NCBI GenBank assembly: GCA_963920575.1
Contig: OY986968.1
Coordinates: 25,240,129 to 25,304,128, forward strand
Length of the DNA stretch: 64,000 bases
Reading direction: 5' to 3'
From: Narthecium ossifragum
Lineage: Eukaryota > Streptophyta > Magnoliopsida > Dioscoreales > Nartheciaceae
This document shows, piece by piece, positions 23,406 to 34,740 of the stretch; the first letter of the stretch is position 1; the number at the start of each line of letters is the position of its first letter. The notes under the pieces are model-generated. The model saw nothing but the letters and a program-made list of their open reading frames with translations. It was not told the origin of the DNA and did not search any database. Position numbers and translations under genes: made by a program.

Positions 23406-26400
23406 ATGGATCCTCCATCCCCTAAACGAGGGGCAGAGGAAGAAGATGGCAGTTCGGTGGCTAAGCGTGCCAGGATCAACGAGGAGGGGGATCCGAAGTT
23501 CAAAGATGGCAATTCATCCTCGCTAGAAGGCGGATCTGACGCCGGCCCAGGCCGTGGTGCCGGTGGTGGCGATGGGAGGAGGCGGGAGCGCGTGCGTGTC
23601 ACATGGGGCGTTTGGTGTGATCGGGCGGCGGAGGACAATGGAGGACGCCGTGGCGTCGGTCCCAGCCTTTGCTGCGGGGGCTATGACTTCTTCGGGGTGT
23701 TCGACGGGGCCTGAGGATACGACACGTTGGTGGGAGGCGGTAGCGGCGTGCTTCGGTAAGGTGGACGCCGGGTTGAGGGAGATGATGGCGGCGGCACGGG
23801 AGAAGTTGGTGGGGTCCACCGAGGTGGTGGCGGTGGTGGGCTCGCGTAGGATCGTAGTAGCTAACTGTGGGGGACTCTAGGGCCGTGCTTTGCCGCGCTG
23901 GGATTCCTCTCCCTCTCTCGTCAGATCACAAGGTGCGTACTATCTAATTGGGATGCATATATTTCCTAATTCCCTCCTAGAATTCTGTTTTCGTATTATA
24001 TTTTTACTTCCAGTTCACTTGGAATGTCGATCGGGTGCACAACATTGCTTATGTCATTGTCACCATGGATGATAGGCATAAGAGCTTGTGTTTTATTTGC
24101 TCATTTGTGAAGTGTCATCAATTAAGTATTGGATTGAGCTTGTAATGAACTTGTTTATATTGCGGCAATGCATATAATTCCTTTTTGGCGGATCATACTG
24201 ATTAATGTTATATTGAGTTCTGTTATATTTCATAAGATTTAGACTGAATAGAGTCTGGAGACTTGAGTTTGGAATCTCATTAAGATCTTATGGAGACTAT
24301 TTGAACCTAACTAGGAACCATTCCATAGACCATGCAATCAGCTTTGACGGATTTCAGTATTAGGGCTTCAAGTTCGGACTAGCTTACTCTCTTAGGTAGC
24401 ATGAATCTGATTGGACAGATTGAGAGAATTTAGACTATACTTAGTTGGTTTGTAGTGATTAACTGTAAGAGGGACTTTAAGGAGGGCTGATCGAATCTAA
24501 CTAGTAAGTATTTCATGTTATTACTGTTAGTTATAAATATGACAATGTCTTAAAGTCATTTGTGTGATTGACAAGGTCAATGATAATTTTGTAAATATTG
24601 TCTGGCCCTCATCTTTAGCTTTGATATAACCAAAGTATTTTGACCATAACTTTTACATCAAATATTCAAATTGACCGATTTTTGAACCATTAAAAAGAGG
24701 ACAAAAAGATCTACAACTTTCATGTTGATGAGATTTTCAGATTCCATCGTTTAATGTGTCAAACTGGCAGTCAAAGTATTTAGTGGTAAAATGGTAAATA
24801 ATGATCGAATTTCTAATTGTTCAAAAGATGATCGATTCCAATCGGCCAAATTCCAATCGGCTATATTTTGGTCAATTTTTTTAATAATAGTCGTCAACGT
24901 GGTCGACTATTTCAGTCATAACGTTCTCATATGATGTCCAAATGAGTTGATTTTTAGACCGATGGAAAGGGAATTCGAAGAACTACAACTTTCGAGTCCA
25001 GAGGTTTTCCAAATTCCAAAGTTATCATTGGCCAAATTGCAGTGGAAGAGAAGACGCTCTATTTGATGGCAGTTTCGTAAATAACTGAAAATGTCGATCA
25101 GTTATGCAGTTATGACGGTTTCATATTCAATTCTGACAGTTTCAGAACAGTTCTAAGATAGTTCCAGAGCAATTCAAACGGTTCAAAAATGGTTACGTCA
25201 GAAACTATAAAAGATAGGAAGATGAAGAAAAACAGTCCCTCCTGAAATCAAGAGCAAACCAGTTTTTATTTTTATTTCCAATATAACCTTTTATATTTAT
25301 TTTCAATATAGCCTTATTTATCTTAATGAAGCTTTTTCTTTATTTAAATTTAAGCAATAAGGCTTTCATTCATAGGAGTAGTTCTTTCACTCATAGGAGT
25401 AGTTTTAAGTAGTTTTCTCACTCATAGGAGTAGTTTTAAGTAATTCTATCACTCATAGGAGTAGTTTTTAACATAGTTCATCACCTATTATTCTCATCGT
25501 CCACTTCTCATCTTTCATTTTACATCACTTCTCATCTTTCATTTTTCACCATTCTCATCGTCCATTTTCCACATTTTTCATCTCTCAAGCTTCAATACAT
25601 CTGTTTAAACTGAGTTCAAAGGAGTTGAACCTTAGCACGCCCCTGATTTTTCAATTCCAAGAACATGCAAAATTTTTGTTCTAACAATTACCTTAACAAG
25701 TTCAGTTGTATGTTACTACTATATGTTTTTGCAAAATTTCTGAAGTACTTGCTCAGTAATTTAGAATGAGGTGCAAAAGTCTCTTGTTACTTATTAGTAG
25801 ACTTAGACTTACCTAGCTGTACAATTTGTTGTAATAGACCATAAAGGGATCAGCTGTCTAATTAAGACCAGAATTGTTGAGTTACGTTTTTGTTTTAGTC
25901 TACTACTAATCAGATCACTTGTCATTAGCTTTTTGGTCAGTTGCTCATTTGGTTTATGTATATGCCAAATTAGTGCTGTCAATCTGTTGAAGCCATTGCT
26001 AAAGTAGGTTTCAGATTTCTTGGTCATATGCACAGCAGCTATAGCTAATAATATATTACTATAAAAAATCTTGACCACCGATCTTGTACTGAAACCTGAA
26101 ACCCTATGGGTTGTCGAATGTATGCACAAGCATTGCAGGACGTGTTCACTATCTTCAGGATCGTGTCTTCTCGAAATCCCAGTTGTCATTGCACTTTGTG
26201 ATTTCAATTTGCTATCTCCCTCAACCTTGTTTGACGATGATGACTACTTATCTTCTTTGCCATTGCTTACCTATTTGTCTGCTGTACAGTGGTTCATGGT
26301 TACCTTCGAAGTTGATGTTTGAGATCTTGTTTACGTTACGCCCTGCACTCTTATATTCGATGTGATATTGTGAACCTTATTGGTTATGGAGATCGGACGA

Positions 26401-27955
26401 TATTAAAAGCAAATAGAGTTACATAGTGGTTATGCAAATGCATGGTTCGCAATATGCAAATGGTTTCGATGAAGGAAAAATTCATTGGTTTCATGCAAGA
26501 GTCTGATATAATGATGAAAGATTTTTTTCTCCCCTCTAGGAAGTTTGAATGTGTTGTCTAAATCATGATTTTCCTTTGTTTTAGAGAGACTTTGGAAAGT
26601 CGGTGCACTAAAATTGCATGTCAAAGACTTATAATACTTATATATGAGTCTGTACCAAAAACAATCTTATACAGGAAAGTGGAAGATAATAAAGGCCTCA
26701 AAATGGTAGCTAATCTCTTTGAGTGTAAAGTGTGTTCTACCTATATCACCTTGTCTGTTCTGCAACTGATAACTCGGGTCTTCATTGATGTTAGTATAGC
26801 CAAAGATTCACATGAAAAAAGATTATGTTGTTCAAGCTCTAAATAAATTTTGATTAGTTTTATTTTGCTAATTATTACTACTAGTTAGCATGAAAGTTGT
26901 GATAAAAAGTAACCTTCTTTCTAGATAATCTGCGGTTTTTTGACCTAATTTCTCCTATGTCTGCAACCTGAAAGGCCAGATGAAATGGAAAGAGTCAAAG
27001 CATCTGTCGGCAAAATTGTCAACTGGAATGGTCACCGTGTCCTTGGATTGCTGGTTACTTCCAGGTCTATAGGTATGCATGTTCTGCAAAATCTTGATAG
27101 ATTCATCTGTAGATTGTAAATAGATTACTGACAAATTTCATGCTACTTGTGTTACAAACAATTTACTAAAACATTCATCGTCATTGTTCATTATTTTTTG
27201 CACTTGTCGGTAATGTTCTTATAGATCGATGTCAGTACCCTTATCTTTGGCAAATTGTCAATGTGAGTTTGACTATTGATCCTGCTTTCATAAAACCTTA
27301 TCTAGGGCTACATCTGTAGTTATTTTATACTTGCTCCAATGAATTGATGTTGTCTACAAATTATTCTGCTGAATTTATCCAGCAGTGGGATTTTAGACCT
27401 CACAGGACTTTGCATCAAAGGAGCCCAACCAGTTAATACTAATTCATTTCCTTACTTTACTCTCAGTAATCCTCACTGATGTGCATGGTTTTGATGTGTA
27501 GGTGTAAATCTTTTCCTTCATCCAAAACAAGGTTTGCGTTGAAGGGTCATGCTCTTAACATAACTACCATTCCCATCTACATTTGTCAAATCTTTCACCT
27601 TACGGATGCTACATTCCAGAATAGTTGAAGTCTGTAGCCATTTTATTTTTTTCCATTGCCTTGGAATAGTATTTTTATCTGTGACTGACCGAACAGATGA
27701 CACGACGAGTTCCTCATTCTCGCAAGTGACGGGCTGTGGGATGTGGTTCCAAATGAGGTGGCGTGCAGGCCGGCAAGAAAATGCCTGACAGAGGCTCCTT
27801 CAAAGATGTCCCAGAATTGGCTCCAGGGAGTTCTGCCGCGGAGGCTGCTGCCGCTGTACTAGTGGAGCTTGCTCTGTGCTGGGGCAGCAATGACAACATA
27901 AGCGTGGTGGTGGACTGGTGGTCGAGCTGAAAAAAATGCTCGGTGCTCTTTAACA
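23406..27955 (+). pseudogene. Clade-A-like PP2C pseudogene (tandem copy 1)
   Basis: Three exon remnants match the intact copies downstream. Exon 1 (23406 to about 23935) begins MDPPSPKRGAEEEDGSS and keeps [41 protein letters not shown] and LSSDHK, but these lie in different frames. At least four frameshifts are needed, including an extra G in the NCGDSR region, and roughly 100 bp after FDG (the HGG helix region) is deleted. Exon 2 (26967-27072) is open and the same length as in copy 3, but its splice acceptor reads CAA instead of CAG. Exon 3 (about 27684-27955) lacks its first part and is frameshifted; the SDGLWDV equivalent is recognisable only at DNA level. The TATA box at 23355 survives. 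It cannot make a PP2C. Confidence 0.9.
24525..25686. mobile_element. Solo LTR in the PP2C pseudogene's first intron
   Basis: A 1,162-bp segment starts TGTTAG and ends CTAACA and is flanked by a perfect 5-bp duplication ATTAC (24520-24524, 25687-25691). It holds no ORF. Near its 3' end are four tandem copies of CACTCATAGGAGTAGTTTT and pyrimidine-rich CTTCTCATCTTTCATTTT repeats. The structure is that of a solo LTR left by recombination. Confidence 0.85.
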
Positions 27956-28855
27956 GCGTTTGTTGTTGAGTCTAGTAAGGTTGAAAGCATGTCAATTCGT
28001 GCTCTGTTTCCAGACTTTGTTTCCTGTTGTTGGTGTTAGTGAAAGGTGTAACGTAGATTCACTGGGATCAGTGACTGCGGAGGTTTGTTTGCTATAGGTT
28101 TTAGTTTAGGTACCCCTCAAGTTGTAAATAGCTGCCAGTGTCTGTAACAAGAATCGGCTATGTATAGTCTATCCGTCGTGGGGTTCAGGAAGCGCAAAAG
28201 TTGTCGCACTGTAGATATCTGTATCTAAAACTTCAACAGGTCTCACAAAACGGACCCTTGCTGTCAGCGTATCTACTTATTAATTGCTGACTGCATCTTC
28301 TTAGTGTCATTATCACTCGGCCCCTTCAAATAATCGTATAAGTATGCAATTTATTCTCCGGAAACTTGCACTCTTCTACTCTGTCAATGATTTGACGACC
28401 TCCTGAACCACATGACATACTAAACTGAGAAACCACCTTGTCAATCAGTAGCTCTACGTGCATGCCACCTAGACAGCTCCGACTATAACCTCCATCATCA
28501 TCAATCTCGTGGTAACGAAGGAAGGGGCTCCCTCTCCCTTAGTTATAACGGTGTCGAGTAGAGAGCGAGGCATGAGCTCGGACTCGTGGATGGTGCGTTA
28601 CGTCCGCATGGCACGTCGTCGAGGTGATGACACACGGCTGCACACCCTCGACCCCGAGGAGCGCCGTGCCCGTGCCATGCTCGTGCCCAACCCCGAAACC
28701 ATCCAAAAACGCACAACCACCACTGCGCCCGCCATCTCAGCCGTCCACGTCGAGGCCCTCCCCACTGACCGCAGGTCTCGCGTTCCGACACAGGTGGCCG
28801 CCATCCTCCGCGCCGCGCGGCATCCGACGGCTATCCTCTTCTCCATTGCATGCGA
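27956..28855. other. Spacer and promoter region of PP2C copy 2
   Basis: No gene recognised. An ACGT-core element (CTACGTGCATG) near 28455 resembles an ABA-response element, expected for clade A PP2C genes, but a single match is weak evidence. Confidence 0.4.
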
Positions 28856-28863
28856 TATATAAA
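28856..28863 (+). promoter_or_regulatory. TATA box of PP2C copy 2
   Basis: TATATAAA lies 79 bp before the ATG at 28942, in an otherwise GC-rich context. The third intact-structure copy and the pseudogene have a TATA box at a similar distance. Confidence 0.65.
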
Positions 28864-28941
28864 CCCCACCACCTCCCATGGCCCCCTCCCCACCTCGCCA
28901 TTAACCATTTCTCCATCTCTGTAGTAAAAAGGCAAGCTCTA

Positions 28942-31900
28942 ATGGCCCCCACCTCTCCCAAACAAGCAGCAGAGGGACCCAATCGCCAGGAGAGCAAAGT
29001 GGAGGCGGCCTCCAGCTTGGACCTCTCGACTGATCGCCGAAGGAGGAGGATGCCGCTCAGACACATGCGAGCTCGTAATGCTGCTGGACTTATCGACCCC
29101 GCTAAGCGAGTTCGGTTCCGTGAGGAGGACGATCCTAAGGCTTCCTGCCACGATGGATCGTCCTCCTTCTCGCCGGCGTCGCGGTCTACGCCCATCGCCA
29201 AACCGGTTTTCTTGGTGTCGCCGGCGGGGATGATGCAGCCGGTGGTTGCGACAGGAGGAGGGGGGACCGCGTGCGAGTCGCACGGGATGGTGGCAGTCAT
29301 CGGAAGGCGGAGGACGATGGAGGACGAGGTGGCGGCGGCGCCGGGTTTCGCGGCGGGTGTCTATGACTTCTTCGGTGTGTTCGACGGCCATGGCGGGTTG
29401 CAGGTGGCCAAGGCGTGCAGGGAGAGGATGCACGTGGTGCTCGCGGAGGAGTTGGCCATGGGCGGGGGTGTGGCGGCGTGGCCGGGGGGTGCGCAGGGGG
29501 AGACGCTGTGGAGCTTGGCGGTGGCGGAGACCTTCGCCAGGATGGACGCAGAGGTGGAGGATGTGGTAGCAAAGTCGAAGGAGCAGACGTTGGGGTCCAC
29601 GGCGGTGGTGGCCGTGGTGGGGGGCGGGAGGATCTTGGTGGCTAACTGCGGGGACTCCAGGGCCGTGCTCTGCCGCGCTGGACTGGCCATTCCTCTCTCC
29701 TGTGATCACAAGGTATCTAAACTATATAGTATCAATCGTGAACCCGAGAAGATCACCTGAAAAAATAAACAACTCATGCAATATATAACTCACTAAATTT
29801 TAAATGAATCGTTTTGATCTGAAATATAACAATTCGGTATGACCAAGATAATCTCATAAAATAGGATGATCGAATACAATGTCACGTTAACATAAACTAT
29901 ATTGCACTATGAAGCATGAATTAACTGGCTCATATGCCATAGTGAATCTTTCTTCCAGTTAGCCCTTTGGGCTCAACTGATAATAAAAAAAGAAGAAGAA
30001 AAAACTTTCTTCCAATTTAGTACTAGCAATAGTATGATTATTTCTGACAATCAGTGTTGCAGGATTCTAGTTTGATGCTAGAGGTTTAACCTCAAGAAAT
30101 TGATGCAATTGATCTATTTCATATGAATGTCGCTGCCAAAATGATGACTGTCACGCATCTCTGCTTGCTATCATTGTTTACAACATTGATTACCGTTTAT
30201 TTCATAAGGAAAGACGCAGTTTAATATAGTAGTTTCTGTACTTTGTTTGCTTAAATGCACATTGCTGAATTTAAGTCATTTCATAAGGCAAGATATTCCT
30301 TCATTTCTTTGTTGTGTTGTTTTTTTGGGGCAATGCATGCATGAAAATATCGTGTTTTCATTCATCTGGTATGTTTCTTTTGAATAACTTTGTGATGGAA
30401 ACTAGTACATTGATAATTCTGGATAATTGAGAGGGATTGGTGGTTATGTTCTACATTTAGGGGTCTTTAGCTAGGGTAATTAAAAAGCAACACTAAAGAA
30501 CATAAAAGGAGATGAAAAATGTAAGAAGCATAAGAAATTCAGTAGGTCTAAGTCCTACAGTAAATAATACAAATTATGGAGTTAATTAAGCACTTCAAAC
30601 CAGCTTGAAGCTAGCTACATTGTCTCTTATGGATAATGTAAATCTGATTAGCTACATTGTCAGATTTGGCCGAGCACCAATCAACTATTATTAGAATAAT
30701 CTGAAGGAATACATGCATAAATTCTCTAAATTAGTAAATAGATTTTGTTGCTTTTACTGTCACTACTCAGGAGTACTTGTATATATCTTGCCGGAATAAC
30801 TGCTCTTAAGAGGCACTTGTAGTTCAGGCATTGGCACAAAGCTCTTGTCATATTTAACCGGTAAAATCTTCCGTATCTCACCGGTCCAATTTGTCGTATT
30901 TAACCGGTAAGATCATCCGTATCTGACCCGAACAATTTGTCGTATTTAACCGGTAAGATCTTCCGTATCTGACCAGTACAATTTGTCGTATTTGACCGGT
31001 AAAATGTTAAGTACCTGATCAGTAGATTTTGTTGCATGTAATTGTAGAATTTGTCATTATCGACGAACGGTAGAAATTACATGACAGTTTAAAATTGTTG
31101 AATCAATTTATCAGTCATGAAATTCTAAACTCTTAAATTGCACAATCATCTTATAAATACACAAGCACTGTGCCACACCCATCTTCACCATCTTCAGTTC
31201 TGGTTTCCCTGGATCATTGTGCTCATCATTTTAGCTTCTTGTGATTTTGGATGACATTTCAGTGTTAAGTTCTTTTCTAGTGACCGAACATTTAATTTAC
31301 TTTCTCTCGTAATGTGATCATAAATGACTCGGCTTTCGGTTGTCTAGAGAGACTATATGGAAATCTTCTACATTAGAGATTCCTGTCTAAATGTTGCTTA
31401 CTGCTTATAATTAAATGCATCTCCTACAAATGTAGGAACTGAAAGGCAAGATGCAAAGATGTCACGAAGTGAGCAAAAGTTCCATGTTCGTGTACTATAT
31501 GACCTACCTAGCTAGATAGTTGATCACTTTTCGTCCAATTAACTGCAATTGATAGATGATAGCTCCTCTAGTCTCCATTATGCCAATATTTAGTTATTTT
31601 TATGAGGCTGAGGATTCAGATATCGTTTTAGTTTAGTTGTCTAAATTCTCACAGGGTATTTATTATAAGTATTTGCCTGCTTCATACCGAAACGAATGCA
31701 ACTCTTGATAGAGGTCAACATCCTGCCCATAGGCATGCATAATGATCTTCTATTAATACACATTGCCTTATTTTCCTAGAGTCAAAATTATTACTATTAC
31801 AATGAGTGGAAGTGGATGTATTTCTTCTCTGACTTTGTTTAATTATAATTTATAAGCAGCCTGATCAAAGGCCTGATGAAGTGAAAAGAATTGAAGAAGC

Positions 31901-32751
31901 TGGAGGACACATTGTCGATTGGAATGGCTCCCGTGTTCTTGGGGTGCTGGCTACTACTAGGTCCATTGGTATGCATCTTCCATGAAGGCTTGTAGAATTT
32001 TTACTTACATATTGTTACCATGATATGATAGCACCATATATATGACTTATATTACAGACATAATTTCAGTATTGTCAGTCAAAAATTCTTCTGATTGATG
32101 CTAATAATTCCGACGATATTGGTACTTTAATAAGCAGAAAGGATATCTTTGCAATTTAGCTTGTTTGACGTTCAAGAGATCTTATCTAGGTGAAAATCTT
32201 CGGTAATATCCAATTTGCGCAAAGGTTACAAACATAATGATATGATTAGAAATTAGTTATGCTACTTAATTTATCACAGATCATACCTGCACTCAGCAAA
32301 CATGATCAGTTCCTTCCATGGTTACGTTGTTCTATATATATTATTCTTTTATGTATATCCTTATCAATCACTATTCACTAACATGTTCAAAGAATCACTT
32401 CTTTTCTAGCTGCATAACAGAAGACTTGTGGTAACGCGCGCAGGTGACCACGACCTCAAGCCATCTGTGACATCGTTGCCGGAGTTATATATGACTGACC
32501 GCACCGAAGAAGACGAATTCATAATACTGGGGAGCGACGGCCTGTGGGACGTAATATCCAACGAGGTGGCATGCAAGGCCGTGAAGAAATGTCTCACCGG
32601 GGTAAATGCAACTAGGTTCCCGGAGTTGGTTCCAGGGAGCACTGCTGTCGAGGCCGCCGCCCTCCTGCTGGAGCTTGCCATGTGCCGGGGCAGCAACGAC
32701 AACGTCAGTGCGGTTGTGGTCGAGCTGAAAAACATGCTCGCTGCTGCTTAA
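28942..32751 (+). CDS. Protein phosphatase 2C, clade-A-like (tandem copy 2)
   Basis: Three exons, 28942-29712, 31860-31968 and 32444-32751, encode 395 residues. After a variable, basic N-terminus (AKRVRF) the PP2C domain is complete: [23 protein letters not shown] (metal-binding Asp), [60 protein letters not shown] and GSNDNVS. The Trp in [13 protein letters not shown] sits where the PYR/PYL receptor lock Trp lies in ABI1-type enzymes. Clade A PP2Cs dephosphorylate SnRK2 kinases in the nucleus and cytosol and so repress abscisic acid signalling; function is inferred from family. The start was chosen because the upstream open frame lies before the TATA box. Intron 1 holds a 47-bp LINE scrap and a 46-bp minisatellite. 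Confidence 0.93.
29958..30004 (+). mobile_element. 47-bp LINE 3' end insertion
   Basis: TAGCCCTTTGGGCTCAACTG followed by an A-rich tail is flanked by CTTTCTTCCA at 29948-29957 and 30005-30014. It equals the last bases of the three longer LINEs in this window, so it is an extremely 5'-truncated LINE copy, or a short element sharing that 3' end. Confidence 0.75.
30845..31028. repeat. 46-bp intronic minisatellite, four copies
   Basis: Units starting TTGTCGTATTTAACCGGTAA at 30845, 30891, 30937 and 30983, each followed by a TCTTCCGTATCTGACC-type half. It lies in intron 1 of PP2C copy 2. A related repeat occurs in the same intron of copy 3. Confidence 0.9.
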
Positions 32752-33334
32752 TTAAGTAACAGTGCCATTGCTACTATATATTGATAGTAGATATGTCGGA
32801 CATTAATTATTCTAGGCTTTATTAATTCGTGTTAATTCTTGGTATTTAGGGAAGGTGTAAGGTACAGTGGGAGCTGGAAGAAACACCATGCTGATGGTCT
32901 AGAGTTGTGAACTATTGTTTTAGTTATCTTTCAAGTCGAAAGCCTCAGTGTCCTAATTAAACACCATGCTGATGGTCTAGAGTCATCCGGTTAATTAATT
33001 CAGGGATGTCAAGAGTTGGTATGCTGTACTTCTCGTGTTGTAACTCTCCAAATCTATCAAATAAAGCATATTCCAACGATTGTTTCAGATTTCCAGATCT
33101 TGCTAGAAAGCAAATGCTCGTCTGCTAACCAATGGTCGGTCTCGATGCTGACGCTGTTGTAGATTTCTAGAAACCCAAGGTGACCCCACCTCGCACACTG
33201 TTAGAAACGAACCAGGATACATGGCAGCAAGAATCTTCACCAAAATCCCCGGTCGTTAAGGTTTTTAACTTTCGAGAGGCCTTGGTATTGGGTCAAGATG
33301 GGATAACTCGTCTTATTCCCACCTTATCCCCAGG
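32752..33334. other. 3' flank of PP2C copy 2
   Basis: Contains the 3' UTR and a short direct duplication (ACACCATGCTGATGGTCTAG at about 32882 and 32962). No further gene seen. Confidence 0.5.
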
Positions 33335-33489
33335 TTACAAGTTTAAGGATAAGATGGGTTATCCCTGATTTTGAGATTAAAATGGGTTATTTCTGATTTT
33401 ATAGTATCATTTACAAGTTTAAGGATAAGATGAGTTATCCCTGATCTTGAGATTAAAATGGGTTATTCCTGATTTCATTGTATCATTTT
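33335..33489. repeat. 76-bp direct tandem repeat, two copies
   Basis: TTACAAGTTTAAGGATAAGA begins copies at 33335 and 33411, with GGTTAT...CCTGATTT blocks inside. Confidence 0.85.
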
Positions 33490-33499
33490 GATCGGAGGG

Positions 33500-34145
33500 G
33501 ACATGACATGGTGATGTGTCATAGTCATGCACATCAATGCATCCCATGTCGACCCATTTATATTAATATAATATATATTTATTTTAATATATATTATTAA
33601 AATAAAATAAAAATAATATCTTTTATATGATGTCGACCAATCATGGTATGATACGTGGCATATGGGGACCCACTTATATTAATATTTTTTTAATAATAAT
33701 AGATTATTAATATTATTTAATATACTACATATAAGAAATTGTTTCTACGCGTGTAGACTTTTTTTATGCGCTTCCAAACACGCATATAAATATTTTTGTG
33801 AGGGTATAAAAATTTTAGCATGCTTGGTAACATTTTTTCTGTGTTTTTTTTTCTAGGTGCAAACGTTTTTGTAAGCGCGTGAATATTTTTATAAGCGTAC
33901 AAAAATTTTCGCGCGTAGAAATCTTTTCCTATGCGTAATATATTAAATAATATTATTAATATGTTATTATAATAAAATATTAATATAAGTGGGTCTCCCA
34001 ACATGTCACGTGTTATATTATGATTGGTCCACATCATGTAAAAATTTATTTATTTTATATTATTTTAAGTAATATATATTAAAATATTATTATTATATTA
34101 ATATAAATGAGTCTCATGAGGATGCATTACCATGTCACCATTTTA
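33500..34145. mobile_element. AT-rich palindromic (foldback) element
   Basis: The left third (33500-33730) and right third (33930-34145) are inverted copies. Paired landmarks are TGTCGACCAATCATG with ACCCACTTATATTAATATT on the left, and TAATATAAGTGGGTCT with TGATTGGTCCACATCATG on the right. The 200-bp centre carries CGCGTGTAG and CGCGCGTAGAAA at its edges. No ORF and no clean target duplication were found, so exact ends are uncertain. Confidence 0.6.
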
Positions 34146-34722
34146 ATATTAATTAAATAATATTTTATTTTATTAATAATATATGCGATCATGTGGAGGA
34201 CGACTGGAGTCACTACCGGCGATGGCAAATGAGCGGGCATTCATAAGAGAGGGATTCGCAAGTGGAGGCATCAAAGAATGCAGGGTGGGTGGTAATATTA
34301 TACTTTATTATTATATATTTTATCTCAATTCTATGTAATTATATAATAATATAAAATTTATACGATTCACGTACAAATATCGAAACTTAACTTAATAATT
34401 TATTAAAATATTATAACCTTAAACGCGAACATGTGAAGATTTTCATAATTCTTAATCAAATTCTCAATATATCTTATTTAAAAATATTTTCGATATTTAT
34501 TATTAATAAATTATTATTTCTACACTTATTCCATGTTGAGAAGTGATTGGGGTACATGTCACGTAGACATATGCAGCCACTTTCAACGCTCTAGATCGTA
34601 AGCCAATAATACATGGTCATGTGCAATGTACCCGTTGAACACAAATCTTTTTCCTTTTATCCCCGATCGGCGATCGTTATCCCCAGCTTTATGGGTCCAA
34701 AATCCCTTAACCTGAACGTACC
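34146..34722. other. AT-rich spacer
   Basis: No gene recognised between the palindromic element and the LINE target site. Confidence 0.5.
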
Positions 34723-34740
34723 GAACAGGGCCGAGAGTTT

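Noticed and set aside
28624..28941. Upstream extension of the PP2C copy 2 frame
   Set aside because: It lies across the TATA box and before a better ATG at 28942; composition is chance GC-rich opening.
29246..29709. Long open frames on both strands within PP2C exon 1
   Set aside because: Shadows of a GC-rich real exon.
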